DNA from: Fulvia fulva
Taxonomy: Eukaryota > Ascomycota > Dothideomycetes > Mycosphaerellales > Mycosphaerellaceae
Reading direction: 5' to 3'
Length of the DNA: 64,000 nt
NCBI RefSeq assembly: GCF_020509005.1
Contig: NC_063016.1
Coordinates: forward strand, 434,001-498,000
The translations under genes were made by a program, and so were the position numbers. Each line of letters starts with the position of its first letter. Position 1 is the first letter of the stretch. Under the pieces are notes generated by a model. That model was not told the DNA's origin. It searched no databases and saw only the letters and a list, made by a program, of their open reading frames with translations. Positions 22,133 to 32,460 of the stretch are shown here, one piece after another.

Positions 22133-23792
22133 CTAGGCCAGCAATTCCCGGCTGATGGTGTTGATGAAATCGATAGCTTCCTTCCTCCACGTATCATCCT
22201 CCACCCAACTTCCATTCGCATTGAGCACCACATTCTTCGGCTCTTCAACGTCGTACTTGGGCCACTCCGGCAGTCCCACTACGCCGTTGGGGTTATGCAT
22301 CGCCACGAAGTTCGCGTAAGCTCTCCCAATGTCTGTACTCAACTCACGATAATGCTCGTATTGAGGCAAAGGTCCCAATACACCGGAGATATTCTGGAAG
22401 GAGAACATTACATTGTCGAAGTGCTTCGCTCCAATCGGAGCACTCGCGTTCCAGAGGGGAGTGTCGAAGCGGTAGCTGTAGACGTCCTGAACACCGGCGG
22501 AGACGTATTGCTCGCACATTTTGCGGCGGCCAGAGATCATGACCATGTCTCCGCCAATAGCTGCGCTGCGTCGCCACTGCGAGCCGTAACTGGCGTATGT
22601 CGTGTTGGAGGTGTCATTATATGGGACGCCTTCACTTGGGACATTGGGATATAGTTCCAAGAGCTTACGGATTGACGGTGGAGATAGAGCGTAATTCCGC
22701 CACGTGAGCAGCGAGTTGAAAAGCGCCGTCTCGTTCTCCAGACCTCGAACACTGAAGCTTATGCCCTCGTCAGTGTTGGCGCCGATCAGGAGTGGTACCT
22801 TGACAAAGGAACCCGCAGCCGCGAGCTGAGAAGGATAAGCTGTGAGGAATGTTCCGTCCACAATGGGGTTCCAGGTGAGGCTGTAGCGGCTGTTGTAGAG
22901 AGCTTCGCTGCTCAGATCTCGAAGACAGGAGAGGCGGTCGATAGCGGACCAGCAGCCTACTGTGCGGGTCAGGTTCTCGAAAGCGACGTTGTAGAAAGGA
23001 AGTGGTTCAAGTTGTGCGCCGACAGTACTGCCACTTTCCAGGATAGCGGCATGATACAGATCATCATTGCGGCCGTCGAATGAATGCATATGGTAGGCTA
23101 TGCTTTGGGCACCAGCACTTTCGCCCCAGAGGGTTATTCGTGAGGCATCACCGCCGAACGAAGCTATGTTTTCTTTGATCCACTGCATTGCCATCCTTTG
23201 ATCGAGCAGGCCGGCGTTGGAAGAGCCTTCGACGAGGACTTGAGCGTTCTGGAGGAAACCCCAGACTCCTGGCCTGTAGTTGATCGAGACCCCGATGAAG
23301 GGCTGGCCAGAGCTTGATGCCGTGTTGACAATACCGGAGAGGTTGTACTGGGGGTCAGCGCTAGAACCCCAGTAGAGACCGCCACCGTAGATCCAGACAA
23401 GGACTGGGAGGGATTGATTGGAGTAGCCTGCAGGTCTCACAACTCGATTGATGTCAGCGCAGTACATGGAATGGGCAACGTGATAGCCTACCGTTGAGTG
23501 TCAAGCAGTCTTCACTCATGTTGAAATTGTAGCCATATTGATAACAGCTGTAGCCGTACTTTGTAGCATCTTGCTCCCCACTGTATGGCTGGTCGATGGG
23601 CTGTGGCCACCGAAATCGAAGGTTATCCAAGGGCGGCTGAGCGTAAGGTATGCCCAGGAAGAAATCTTGGTCCCATTCTGCGCTGTGTATACCGCGTAGA
23701 GTACCATTGTGAACAGTCACTGTCGGCGATGCCGCGACTGTGGCAAGGTACAAAGATACCACCGAAAGGAGTCTGAACGCCATGGCTGGCAT
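22133..23792 (-). CDS. Secreted type-B carboxylesterase/lipase
   Basis: Two exons on the minus strand, 23792-23492 and 23442-22133 (536 aa), joined across a 49-bp intron (GTAGGC, GCTGAC, CGAG). The N-terminus is a signal peptide (MPAMAFRLLSVVSLYLATVA, cleavage near 21). Family landmarks follow in order: FLGIPYAQPP, SEDCLTLN, oxyanion-hole GGG (120-122), nucleophile Ser209 in GESAGAQS, acid Glu326 in NTDEG and His441 in GAKHFDN. Several N-x-S/T sequons fit secretion. It probably hydrolyses extracellular esters; the substrate cannot be read from sequence. A second Met at codon 4 is an alternative start. Confidence 0.92.
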
Positions 23793-25395
23793 GACACGGG
23801 ACGAAAGCTTGGGCGGACGACATACTTAACAGTCTTTTGCAGGATCTTTGACTGACGTTTGACGACGACGGCTGCGCAGCTACAGGACTGACCACCATTG
23901 GAAGGAACAATTCTCCGCAACGAAATTGGCCAGCCAGCATATGTCGGTAGATCTCCTTCGTGCGGAGTGCATGTTAGCGAAGGTCATGTGCCCGCTTGAA
24001 GCTCTGATATATCGCTCCGCGTCGTCGTCCGGTGCTCGCAATCAATTGTATCCAGCCGACTTCCAGCGCAGCTCGTCAGTACCAGGCCCGCAGTGCCTTG
24101 AATCCTTTTGCCAACTTGCTTAGGATTTCGTGGTGTCTTGAACACGATCCGAGGTTAGCATAGGTGGGTGGTGGACTTCTTCGTTGATATACGTAGCCGC
24201 AGCGTTTTTGACCATGATGGTCCTACCGCACACATCGATGCCCTGACCTTGAGCATGGTTGTATCTCTTTTGAGTCGGTAGATGAGGCGCTCAAGGTACT
24301 CGGGCAAGACTGTGCGCCAGAGTGGTTTCCTGCGTGGCATTTACCGTTAGTATCATGATAGATAGTCGCAGCTTGATGAAGAGGCCTTTCTCCCTGGGCT
24401 CCGGAGACCTTCACTCACGACGTTGATGGGAAAAAGATCGTCTTGCACGAAGTATGAGCTGGCGCGTTGATGATCGGGTTCGGACTCGGGTTCGGCTCGG
24501 AATTGCCGCTGTGGTCACTACCAGGAGCCTCGGAGGAATGTTTCCATCTTCTCTTCCTGCATCACATACGGCAACTCGATCTACTTGACACTTTCACTTT
24601 CCCTGGCCAATGGATCTCAAGAATGCCCGGGTACTCTACACAAATGGTCAAACCCGGCAGCATACATAGCCTGTAACGAAAGAGGCCGAGGCTGGTTGCG
24701 GCAGTCACTGCTTCCATAACAACGAAACGAGATGATTCACCGCAAGTTGCGGCCAACGCCCTCGAAGCCTGGGGAGATGCTCATTCGACTGGCGGTTATA
24801 CGGAGGTCATGTGCTAATCATGCTCGCCGACACCAGGCTCATTTCAACAGCAGAGGAGTCCTATTCTCGGTCCACTGTTCGAAGGATCGAAGCTCATGAT
24901 GCACCCACAAGACAGGGTGTCTAGGCAGATATACGCCTCCTCAACATCTGGAACTCGATTACTTCTGCATAATGGGCTGTGTGGATTGCCCAATACTTGA
25001 GTGATCTCACGCCGACCCACTGAGCTTGGTTGTCAAGATGGGCATACAATTGCCGGCTGTGGTACTACTGGCGGTCATGATCATGGTGCTTATTCTTGCA
25101 TGCATGCGATGCTCCCCACCGAAGTAACCGGTCTTGGCACTCGCTGCTTGCGCGGATATGGACCTGCTACATCTCCGCCTGCGCGGAAAAGCTCGTTCGG
25201 TCGCTTCGACTTCTGCAGCCAAGCCCGAGTATCTCAGTCAATATCACAACACCACATCGTTGACAACATGTGGCAGGGTGCGGGGAGTGTATGTGGATCG
25301 TGCGGGGAGACACGATGGAGATTTATATATAGTGCGGCTTGGACGTACTCATGTCCATCAAGGTAGCCGCTAGGGGTTTCTTGCAAGAGCTCAAT
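23793..25395. promoter_or_regulatory. Intergenic region between divergent carboxylesterase and metallo-hydrolase genes
   Basis: About 1.6 kb between two secreted-enzyme genes transcribed away from each other. It contains a possible spliced relic on the minus strand (24155-24560, listed separately). The rest shows no gene-like frame and presumably holds both promoters. Confidence 0.35.
24155..24560 (-). pseudogene. Possible spliced gene fragment or relic
   Basis: On the minus strand an 89-bp interval (24418-24330) has all intron signals in good form: GTGAGT donor, ATACTAACGG branch site and CACGCAG acceptor. Removing it joins an Asn/Pro/Ser-rich segment (SGNSEPNPSPNPIINAP) to KPLWRTVLPEYLERLIYRLK and on to a stop at 24155, in a consistent phase. 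I could not find a convincing start upstream. It may be the 3' part of a small gene or a decaying one. Function unknown. Confidence 0.25.
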
Positions 25396-26400
25396 ATGTT
25401 GACCCACTTCCTGTCTGTCGCTACCGCGATCACCACAGTAACAGCACAAAGAGGTCGACCTACCAACTTCTCCGAGCTCTGGAACATCACAACATACCCT
25501 GACGCTCAGCCGGCAAATGTCTCGCAGTATCTCAACGAAGCCTCCCACCTCGCCGGCCAGGACTTGGACGACCACTTCCAGCGTCGCTGCATAGTCTCTC
25601 AGCTCTACGACGACATCGCCTCGTATGCCCAGGCTCCGGGCTTTGTGCCACCAATTGAGGTCTTCGATGGAGTATACTTCGTTGGGCAGAGCGCTGTCTC
25701 CGCTTGGGCAATTGCCACTTCAAAGGGCCTGGTCGTCATCGATGCCCTGAACAATGCGGAGGAAGCGGAGCAGATCTTGATATCAGGCCTGCAAGCCTTT
25801 GGCTACAATGGAAGCGACATCGTTGCTGTTGTCATCACGCACGAACACTTCGATCATTATGGGGGTGCGCTCTGGCTGCAAGACACCTACGACGCGCCCG
25901 TCTATGCCAGTGAGCTTGCGTGGCAGGCCATGGAGGTGGCAGATGGAGGACCGAGGCGAGATCAGGTTGTAGATGACGGGCAGACTCTGGACTTCGGCAA
26001 CTTCTCCATGCAATTTGTTGCCACTCCAGGCCACACACCTGGCGCCATGAGCCTTATTTTCCCTGTCCAGGATCATGGTGCCAAGCATCTCGCAGGAATG
26101 AACGGCGGGGCTGGTATTGCCTCCAACACTACAGCCAAAGCCAACCAGGTTGAATCGTATGCAAAGCTCGCATCCATCTCAGCGGAAGCTGGTGTGGACA
26201 CTCTGATGGCGAATCACCAAACACAAGATCGCTCCTTGACAAATTTTGATTTGTTGAATGCTAGAGAGTGTGACGAGTCTGGCTGTAAGCAAGAGAATCC
26301 GTATGTGATTGGAACGGATGCCTTCGTCAGATATTTGCAGGTACAATCGCTGTGTGTGCGAGTGGAGGCCGCGAGGGATGGACAGACTCTGTTGTCATGA
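25396..26400 (+). CDS. Secreted metallo-beta-lactamase-fold hydrolase
   Basis: An intronless 334-aa protein from the ATG at 25396, chosen because it gives a clean signal peptide (MLTHFLSVATAITTVTAQ); an ATG at 25351 would add 15 residues in front. The zinc-site motif HEHFDH (His149, His151, Asp153, His154), His213 in PGHTPG and His274 in MANHQ are all present, so the dinuclear metal centre is intact. The arrangement, with a GMNGG segment before the last His, resembles subclass B3-like enzymes. Fungal relatives are secreted hydrolases of unknown substrate, with lactonase or lactam detoxification as possibilities. Several N-glycosylation sequons are present. Confidence 0.85.
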   Translation: MLTHFLSVATAITTVTAQRGRPTNFSELWNITTYPDAQPANVSQYLNEASHLAGQDLDDHFQRRCIVSQLYDDIASYAQAPGFVPPIEVFDGVYFVGQSAVSAWAIATSKGLVVIDALNNAEEAEQILISGLQAFGYNGSDIVAVVITHEHFDHYGGALWLQDTYDAPVYASELAWQAMEVADGGPRRDQVVDDGQTLDFGNFSMQFVATPGHTPGAMSLIFPVQDHGAKHLAGMNGGAGIASNTTAKANQVESYAKLASISAEAGVDTLMANHQTQDRSLTNFDLLNARECDESGCKQENPYVIGTDAFVRYLQVQSLCVRVEAARDGQTLLS

Positions 26401-26633
26401 GGTTCAAGATTCAGGCTACGGCGAATCTGAAGTTCGAACGTGAGTGAAGTGCAATCTCTCTGCCTCGTGGCCGCCTGATTGCTTGACACCCCTTGCGTGG
26501 CGCATTTACATATCTATACATGGCAAGAACCTCAATACATATGCATCCAAGTCAATCTGCAACACAAATCTACATCGAATTCCACAACATGTCCTGCGCT
26601 ACTCGTTGCTGGCAAGCTCCTTTGGCATACCTC

Positions 26634-27804
26634 GATGAACCGCTCTGGGAGAAGCTACAGTTCGGCATACGGCAGACCTTCGGCCGCCAATTTTCTTTGG
26701 ACTTCTTCGACGAGCAGCATCTCAGACTTCAGCGTGGCTTACTGTGCTACTGGCTGTGCTCTGAACACGAGCTCGGGTGGTTTGTCCAAAGCAGACGACT
26801 CGAGTTGCAAGGAATTTTCGGTATCAACGACATACCTCAGAGCCTACGACTACGATCCAGAAGCCTCCCCGATCACGAACGATCAGCAAAGAGCACCGCT
26901 CGAACACACCCTCAGGTACATAGAGCACGTAGCTGCTCAAGGCGGCCGTCCACGAGTAAGCGCGACCAAGCTGGCATATATCAAGCTTCTGGAGAGGGCA
27001 GACGACCTGAGGACTTTCCCAACTTTCTCTGCGTTGCCTGCAGTCGTACGCATGAGGATATATGGCCTTGCTATGCAGCCGAATGCGGCTACGGAGGGCA
27101 TGGATGCCGTGCCGCAGCCACCCATCAGCATGGTCTCGCGTCTTCTGAGGTACGAGACTCTACCACTCTTCTACCAAAACCAAAAGATCGGGGTCCAGCT
27201 TCGTCATCAAGGTCCAACGCCTCAACTCCCTAACGGCGGCTTCATCATGGATCAGAGGATCGCTCGCTATCTCGCCAGTCAGGCTAGAGAGAGCCTGATG
27301 CGCGCAAATTAGGCGTCTCGCAGTGTCTGCGTCACTGCCAGTCGGACTGAAAGGCTCCAAGCCTTGCAAGGAATGTCCACTCTTCCTATGTTGTGACATT
27401 AACCTCGATGCACGTATGGTCGAGCAGCACCTTGTGGTGACTGTCGAGAGCAGGTTGGGACACGACCGCGGCCGCATTCTTGTTGCTGCTCAAGGGGTCC
27501 TGCGCACCATCAACAGTCGCATCGATGGTAGACTGCGACCTGAGGATGTCTTCGCTCTGAATCGAGTCTTCGAGGAGGCCTGCTTCTCTGGCGCTCGACC
27601 CATGGCTTTGCAGTGTTGCAACAGCTGCCTGAAGGTGCGTATGGGCAAGGAATAGCAGTCGGGAAGCTTTGGATCCGGGCTCGGGCGGTGCATGTGTCCA
27701 GACACGCCAAGAGATTTTACTTCGAGCTGAAGGTCGAACACGAGGAAGCAATAGTTGAATGGTACAAGAGTCTTGTGCGGTCACCTACCGAAAATGCTAG
27801 CTAG
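26634..27804 (+). pseudogene. Frameshifted fungal protein of unknown function (F-box-like/2EXR-like character)
   Basis: Protein-like sequence continues through three frames. From an ATG at 26634 the first frame gives LRYIEHVAAQGGRPRVSATK, FPTFSALPAVVRMRIYGLAM and SRLLRYETLPLFYQNQKIGV, the pattern of fungal proteins that score rooms such as LPxELRxxIYxxAL..LLRxxxxxxxxLFY. It hits TAG at 27310-27312. The sequence then continues in a second frame (QIRRLAVSASLPVGLKG..INLDARMVEQ) to a stop at 27655, and in a third (LQQLPEGAYGQGIAVGKLWI..KRFYFELKVEHEEAIVEWYK) to 27804. No consensus introns lie at the switches (about 27297-27312 and 27585-27640), so one-base indels are likely. Decayed gene, or two sequencing errors. 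Confidence 0.55.
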
Positions 27805-27873
27805 CGTTCTCATCATTTATAAGGATCAAACCCCTCATAGAACCCCTTATCAGTGCCTCCTTGACCTCGAAGC

Positions 27874-28796
27874 TCATGAGGGCAGGAGGGGACTTTTAGG
27901 TACATAAGCAACAAATTTGCTACCTACTGTCGGCGGTCCATAGCGTAGCATTGAAAGGGCTAGGCCAAGGCTGAGATTCCACGATTGTACTGTACTGTCT
28001 GGCGGTATGCTGAAAGGGAGATATGGAGCTCCGTAGGCGAATGAACCGCCATGTCTGAAGCCAGTGTCTTTGTCCAATATCGGTTCGCAGACCTCCAGGA
28101 GACGGCTTGAGATACGAAGGTGGGTGCCGGGATCCTGTGATACAGGAGTAAAGCGAGTAGCCTCGAGAGTCTTGCGCGTAGGTGCCAATGTCAGTGGCAT
28201 CGTGACGCGATAGGAGGTCGACCACTAGCTCCTGGGATTGTACAGGGAGACATCATCGGTGTAAGGTGCCGTCTCGGTTGCTCGGAGCTTTCGTGAGTGT
28301 GCAGGCTTTTGATGGCGACCGAGCTGAGGTGATCGCATAGCAGGCGTCGCGGAAGAGCTTCCATTTATTGCTAGTCGTGTACTCATGGTATCCAGTCTTG
28401 TGCTTATAATATACCCAATTGTACTGTCGGGAAAGCTTGTTGCGCCTCGAAGTGCGGACGAGATGTCGAAGAAACGGCAAGAACGACCGAGACGCGTCGT
28501 GCTTGGCATCGAATCTCTGGTATTACGTGAGATCTCTCAATCGATGCTATAACAACATCAAGTCCATCAAATACATCAACATGGAATTGGCTTGAGCGAG
28601 ACTCACCAACGTCCAACCAACTCAAATCATGAAGTCGCAGCATGAAGAAGCATAAGCAGCCAGAGCTTTCTCCATCCCATTGATCAAGGTTGCTAACACA
28701 TTGAAACATCCATAAAACAGCAAGGGTATCATCGACCGTCTTCAAGAGGCTCCGCACCGCTCCACCACTATCCTCTCGCGACGCCTCCCGCACCAT
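27874..28796 (-). CDS. Possible multi-exon gene of unknown function, exon structure unresolved
   Basis: From an ATG at 28796 the minus strand reads MVREASREDSGGAVRSLLKT..LSWLDV and reaches a GTGAGT donor near 28606. Protein-like segments follow in other frames: RSFLPFLRHLVRTSRRNKLS..NWVYYKHKTGYHEYTT (about 28490-28300) and a C-terminal CEPILDKDTGFRHGGSFAYG..LRYGPPTVGSKFVAYV ending at 27874. I could not connect these with a consistent set of introns. It could be a real spliced gene, a decaying gene, or two adjacent fragments. No family was recognised. Confidence 0.3.
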
Positions 28797-28926
28797 CCGT
28801 CAAAATCTCGAACTCGCCAGCAGCCGCATCCTGCTTCCTCCAACCCCCAGGACCTGTGAAGTACCCCTTCGCGAACCGTTCATTGCCGTAGTAACAGTAC
28901 GGCTGCGCATGCACCTGCGTCGACTT

Positions 28927-29439
28927 CTAGACCTTCGCACGACCCGTATGCATTGTCCTGCCGTGCCTTCCCTTGAAGAATATAAGCGTCGCATAAATCG
29001 CCGAGACCAACCACAGCAGCATGTTCACCAAATCCACCCACACCGCATTCTTCATCCGCTGCTGTCCATGCTGTTCTGGCGAGGGATCTGCGTGGATGTA
29101 GATGCTGCCGAAGAGACCAAACACAGCAGTCCACAAGATAAACAGAACCCAATCCCAGCCGAAGAGTTTCTCAGACAAGGTCGGCATGCAGCAGCCGAGC
29201 GAGGCGTAGAGGATGATGGTGAAGGCTGCGAGGCCTGCGACGACTTCGGCGAAGACCCATTTGCTGTCTGCGTAGCCGTTGGGAGCTTGTGAGGCGTGGT
29301 GGAGGTCGACGCCGTAGAGGCCGCAGACTGTGAGGGCGAGGACGAATTGGAAGAAGCGTAAGAGGCCGCGAAGGATGCCACCTACGAGACCGCCGTGGGA
29401 GTCTGATGCGCGGGAGCGGAGAGTGTCTGTGATGGCCAT
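28927..29439 (-). CDS. MARVEL-like four-helix membrane protein
   Basis: An intronless 170-aa protein with four hydrophobic segments: about 22-42 (GILRGLLRFFQFVLALTVCG), 62-85 (FAEVVAGLAAFTIILYASLG), 95-113 (WDWVLFILWTAVFGLFG) and 133-157 (VDLVNMLLWLVSAIYATLIF). The M-shaped layout, the LRxxQFVLAL start and the basic C-terminus (FFKGRHGR) fit the MARVEL (membrane-associating) domain proteins common in ascomycetes, thought to sit at membrane contact or fusion sites. No enzymatic motif is present. Confidence 0.75.
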   Translation of the reverse strand: MAITDTLRSRASDSHGGLVGGILRGLLRFFQFVLALTVCGLYGVDLHHASQAPNGYADSKWVFAEVVAGLAAFTIILYASLGCCMPTLSEKLFGWDWVLFILWTAVFGLFGSIYIHADPSPEQHGQQRMKNAVWVDLVNMLLWLVSAIYATLIFFKGRHGRTMHTGRAKV

Positions 29440-30677
29440 GGTCGTGAGGTGTGAATGGTGGTCGGTGGGTGGGTATCGATATGGCGCGTGTTGAGGAGCA
29501 GTCGGACAATGCCTGATTGTGGATTATGGATTAGAAGGTCGTTGAGTGTGCCAGACACTGTATGTTCTTTGCGCGCGATGTGGAAGGCGGATATGACAAT
29601 CGTCGCAATCGTGAAGAGTGACCAGCACCCAAAAAAGCAAGCAGTAGCAGTAAGGTAGTGGAAGAATGACCTCTTGCAGTAGCTCCAGCCAGAAACTGGG
29701 AAAGCAGGAATGTACTCACCTATTGTACCTTCTCGCTAACGATCACACCACTCTTTCACTTCTGTACCGTTGACATGCTGTGCAACGCAAGAAGCATTGC
29801 TGTCGCGCGGTTATGTGCATGCCAGAAATATCTGAGACGAGATAAATGTCTCCTGTCGCAGTTCCGCGACGGTACAGAGTTCATTGGCGTGCGTTGTTCC
29901 TGCTTTCGAGCTGCTGCGGGATCCCTGCCGCCGTTGAATCGCGGCTACTTGGACGGCTATATTGATTGGCGGGAGGTGCTTCGATATTTGAAGCTCGACT
30001 TCATCCTGTTTTTCTATCAGGGGTCTGCATCTTGCGGCCAGGTCAGGTGTTGGTGAAGGTCGGGTGTGAGGAGATGACCGGCTCAGAGCTGTTGATGGAA
30101 ATGCCGGACGATATCATCAACGAGCGAGGATGAAGCTGGAACGTTACGGATCTGCGACCATTGCTTTTCTGTCTATCATTGAAACCACCGTGTTCACGAT
30201 CGCGACTACCTGAGTTTCTTGTACACTGAGTGACAGGGCGTGTCGAAAAAAGCATCGTAATGCCTTCAGTGCGCTCTTGCCCTACAACCTGGAAGGAAGT
30301 AACGCATCTGCGCGTTGGCTCGGCCATGCGGGAGGAGGCATGGCGAGGCATCGAGAACGGTGCCTTTGTATCGACCTACATCAGTGAATGATGCGTGGCT
30401 GACCTGCGAAAAGTTCACGAGTGCATGTAAGTAGAACTGACTGTTCAAGTGAGATCTCAAGCCTGTTCGAGACGGGAGGAAGGACTACGCCATCAAACGC
30501 TCGAAGCCCAACAAGCAACTACGAGATGGGTGCTCCTTCTGCAACATGCAACCACAACAGCCGACTGCGACTACCCTCACACCTTCCCTTGGCAACATCC
30601 TCACATCTCGCCTGTAACAATTCCCTGCGAGCACTCCCGCACGCCTTGACAAGGATCAGCCTCAAGCTTACAGCGCC
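29440..30677. other. Gene-poor intergenic region
   Basis: About 1.24 kb between divergent genes. The open frames (up to about 100 codons, both strands) look random. No RNA gene or repeat seen. Confidence 0.35.
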
Positions 30678-31295
30678 ATGGCAGACACCCACATCGCTCT
30701 CGTGATCTGCAGCCTCTCTTCAGATTCGATAGCTGTTCTTCAAGAAGACGTACGAATAAGACGCATGCACGTCGCGCAAGGAGAAACGTTCAATATCACG
30801 ATCGAAGGGTACCGGACCGCCAACAATGGGCCACTGACAGCCACGTTGCGCGCATACAGTGCCGCAAAAACAAGAAAGATGATCAAGGCATACGCTTGTG
30901 GTGCAGCTCACCCGATACGTGAGTTGCAAGAAACCCCGTTTGATCTTCACGGGGACCTCGATACCGCACATGTCAAGCTGAGACCGCGCATCATCCACCG
31001 CCACAGCAGCTCATCCTTCACACCGTGCTTCGGTGGAGCTTGCAGACTGCTGCACCCCGACCATCGAACTCGCACATGGAGGCAGGGAAACACGCAATAC
31101 AGGGACAGCTGCTCTTTCCCCGAGGTGTGAGTGCGGCTTCACTGCCGCGTTCTACAGCAGAGTGCGACCGTAGCTGTGTGATCTAGGAATCGACTAACCA
31201 CCAACTGCAGACATGTCAACACTGAGGCCAGTGCATGGACGGTTGCGGCTGGTCTTTTGGACACAATGGAATACTCCTGTTCCCGGGGAACATGA
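30678..31295 (+). CDS. Small spliced protein of unknown function
   Basis: Exons 30678-31126 and 31211-31295 are proposed (177 aa). The intron (84 bp) has a GTGAGT donor, a GACTAAC branch site and a CTGCAG acceptor, and the join keeps the frame, extending FPEV by HVNTEASAWTVAAGLLDTME. The N-terminal half (MADTHIALVICSLSSDSIAV..FNITIEGYRTANNGPLTAT) could be a compact beta-rich domain; the middle is rich in Arg, His and Ser. It has no signal peptide or membrane helix. I recognise no family; the intron is the main reason to believe it. Confidence 0.45.
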
Positions 31296-32004
31296 TGGTC
31301 TATTGAGTGTGGCCAATTGCTGCGGTATCGAGATATCTGGGAAGGTCGTTCAGTACACTGAGGGTTGCTTCGACCAGACTCTACAACGATATGTGGTTCC
31401 CACAGGTGCTTTCCACCAAAACAGACACTGTGTGTGTGGGTCACATGGGTCACAGACGATGCGGCGCGGAGTGTGGAGAATTCCGCGAGAATTCGAAGAC
31501 CATGAGTATCTCTCATGTGCTGAGGGATATCTGTTCCTGGCATTTGTAAGCCGTTGGACGTGTAAGCTAACCATAAGTCACGAGCGATCATATTCTCTGG
31601 CTCTTGTGGTACTGTGGCACTGAGGCACTGAGGCACTGATTATTGGCAGCTTTCAAACCCCAACACAGCTTGGTGGGGACCGAGCTACGGGCACCGTATC
31701 ATGAGATGTCGACTTTGGAACCTAATAGGGGACTTCAAGTGCAAGTATAAAGTATGGTCTGAGGATGAAGATGTGTCTTCGTTGGCACTGCCTCAAGATG
31801 GTGACGAAGATCCGTGCGAGACGTTCCCTTTCAATGCCAAGAAAGCCCATCGTCACATGTTGAGAGTGCTCGGCAAGAGGAGGATCACGCTTGTGTGATG
31901 CTCGTCAAGTACAGTAGCAGAGTCGCGAAACGGCAGGATGGTAGCCATTGTTCCCCGGCTATCATTATCTTGCCGGACTGTGCGAATCATGCTCCCTCGT
32001 GATG
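31296..32004. other. Intergenic region
   Basis: About 700 bp between the small spliced gene and the MDR relic. Overlapping open frames occur on both strands (for example 31139-31636 minus, 165 codons) but without recognisable protein character. The missing C-terminal half of the MDR gene would be expected at the right end and is not detectable. Confidence 0.35.
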
Positions 32005-32460
32005 CGACGGATCCTGTTTCTCCAGGTAGTGGAAAGCCGAAGCTGTTGGAGATGGTATCAGCTCCTGTCGCCGTCATAACAGACAAACAGGCTGCATGAG
32101 CTTGGGGCATGCTATCAGGCACCTTGAGGATCATCTCGACCGGGGCCGCCACGATGTTCTGATGCGAGCCATACTTTCTGGGTCTGCCTACGCCTGTGGG
32201 GGTATAGCAGCGACTATGTCTCCGGCCTTGTAGTTGGTTCCTGATGGTGCTTGGAGTACTCGCCCGCAGAAGTCGTAGCCGAGATGTGTATCCACAACAC
32301 CTAAAGTTTTGTGCTTGACATCTGCTGGATTGATACCGGAATACAAGACCCCGACAAGAACTTCGTCTTTAGCTGGGACCGGGAGTACCAGTGATCGTTC
32401 GACGGTGAGGACATGACCCCGATCTATGGATAGAGCGACGTTCTCTTATGGGCGTTCCAT
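32005..32460 (-). pseudogene. Truncated medium-chain dehydrogenase/reductase (enoyl-reductase-like) relic
   Basis: On the minus strand the GroES-like N-terminal half of a zinc-type alcohol dehydrogenase or trans-acting enoyl reductase can be read: NVALSIDRGHVLTVERSLVL, VPAKDEVLVGVLYSGINPAD, GYDFCGRVLQAPSGTNYKAG, then GRPRKYGSHQNIVAAPVEMI and ACLSVMTATGADTISNSFGF. Three lesions are visible: TAA five codons after the initial ATG (MERP-stop), a one-base shift at a run of five C near 32200 (VAAIPP then a changed frame), and loss of homology after PLPGETGSV near 32005, so the NADPH-binding half is absent. A decayed gene. Confidence 0.7.

Noticed and set aside
31701..31898. 65-codon plus-strand frame
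   Set aside because: Short, no intron or motif; lies where the lost half of the MDR relic would be expected.
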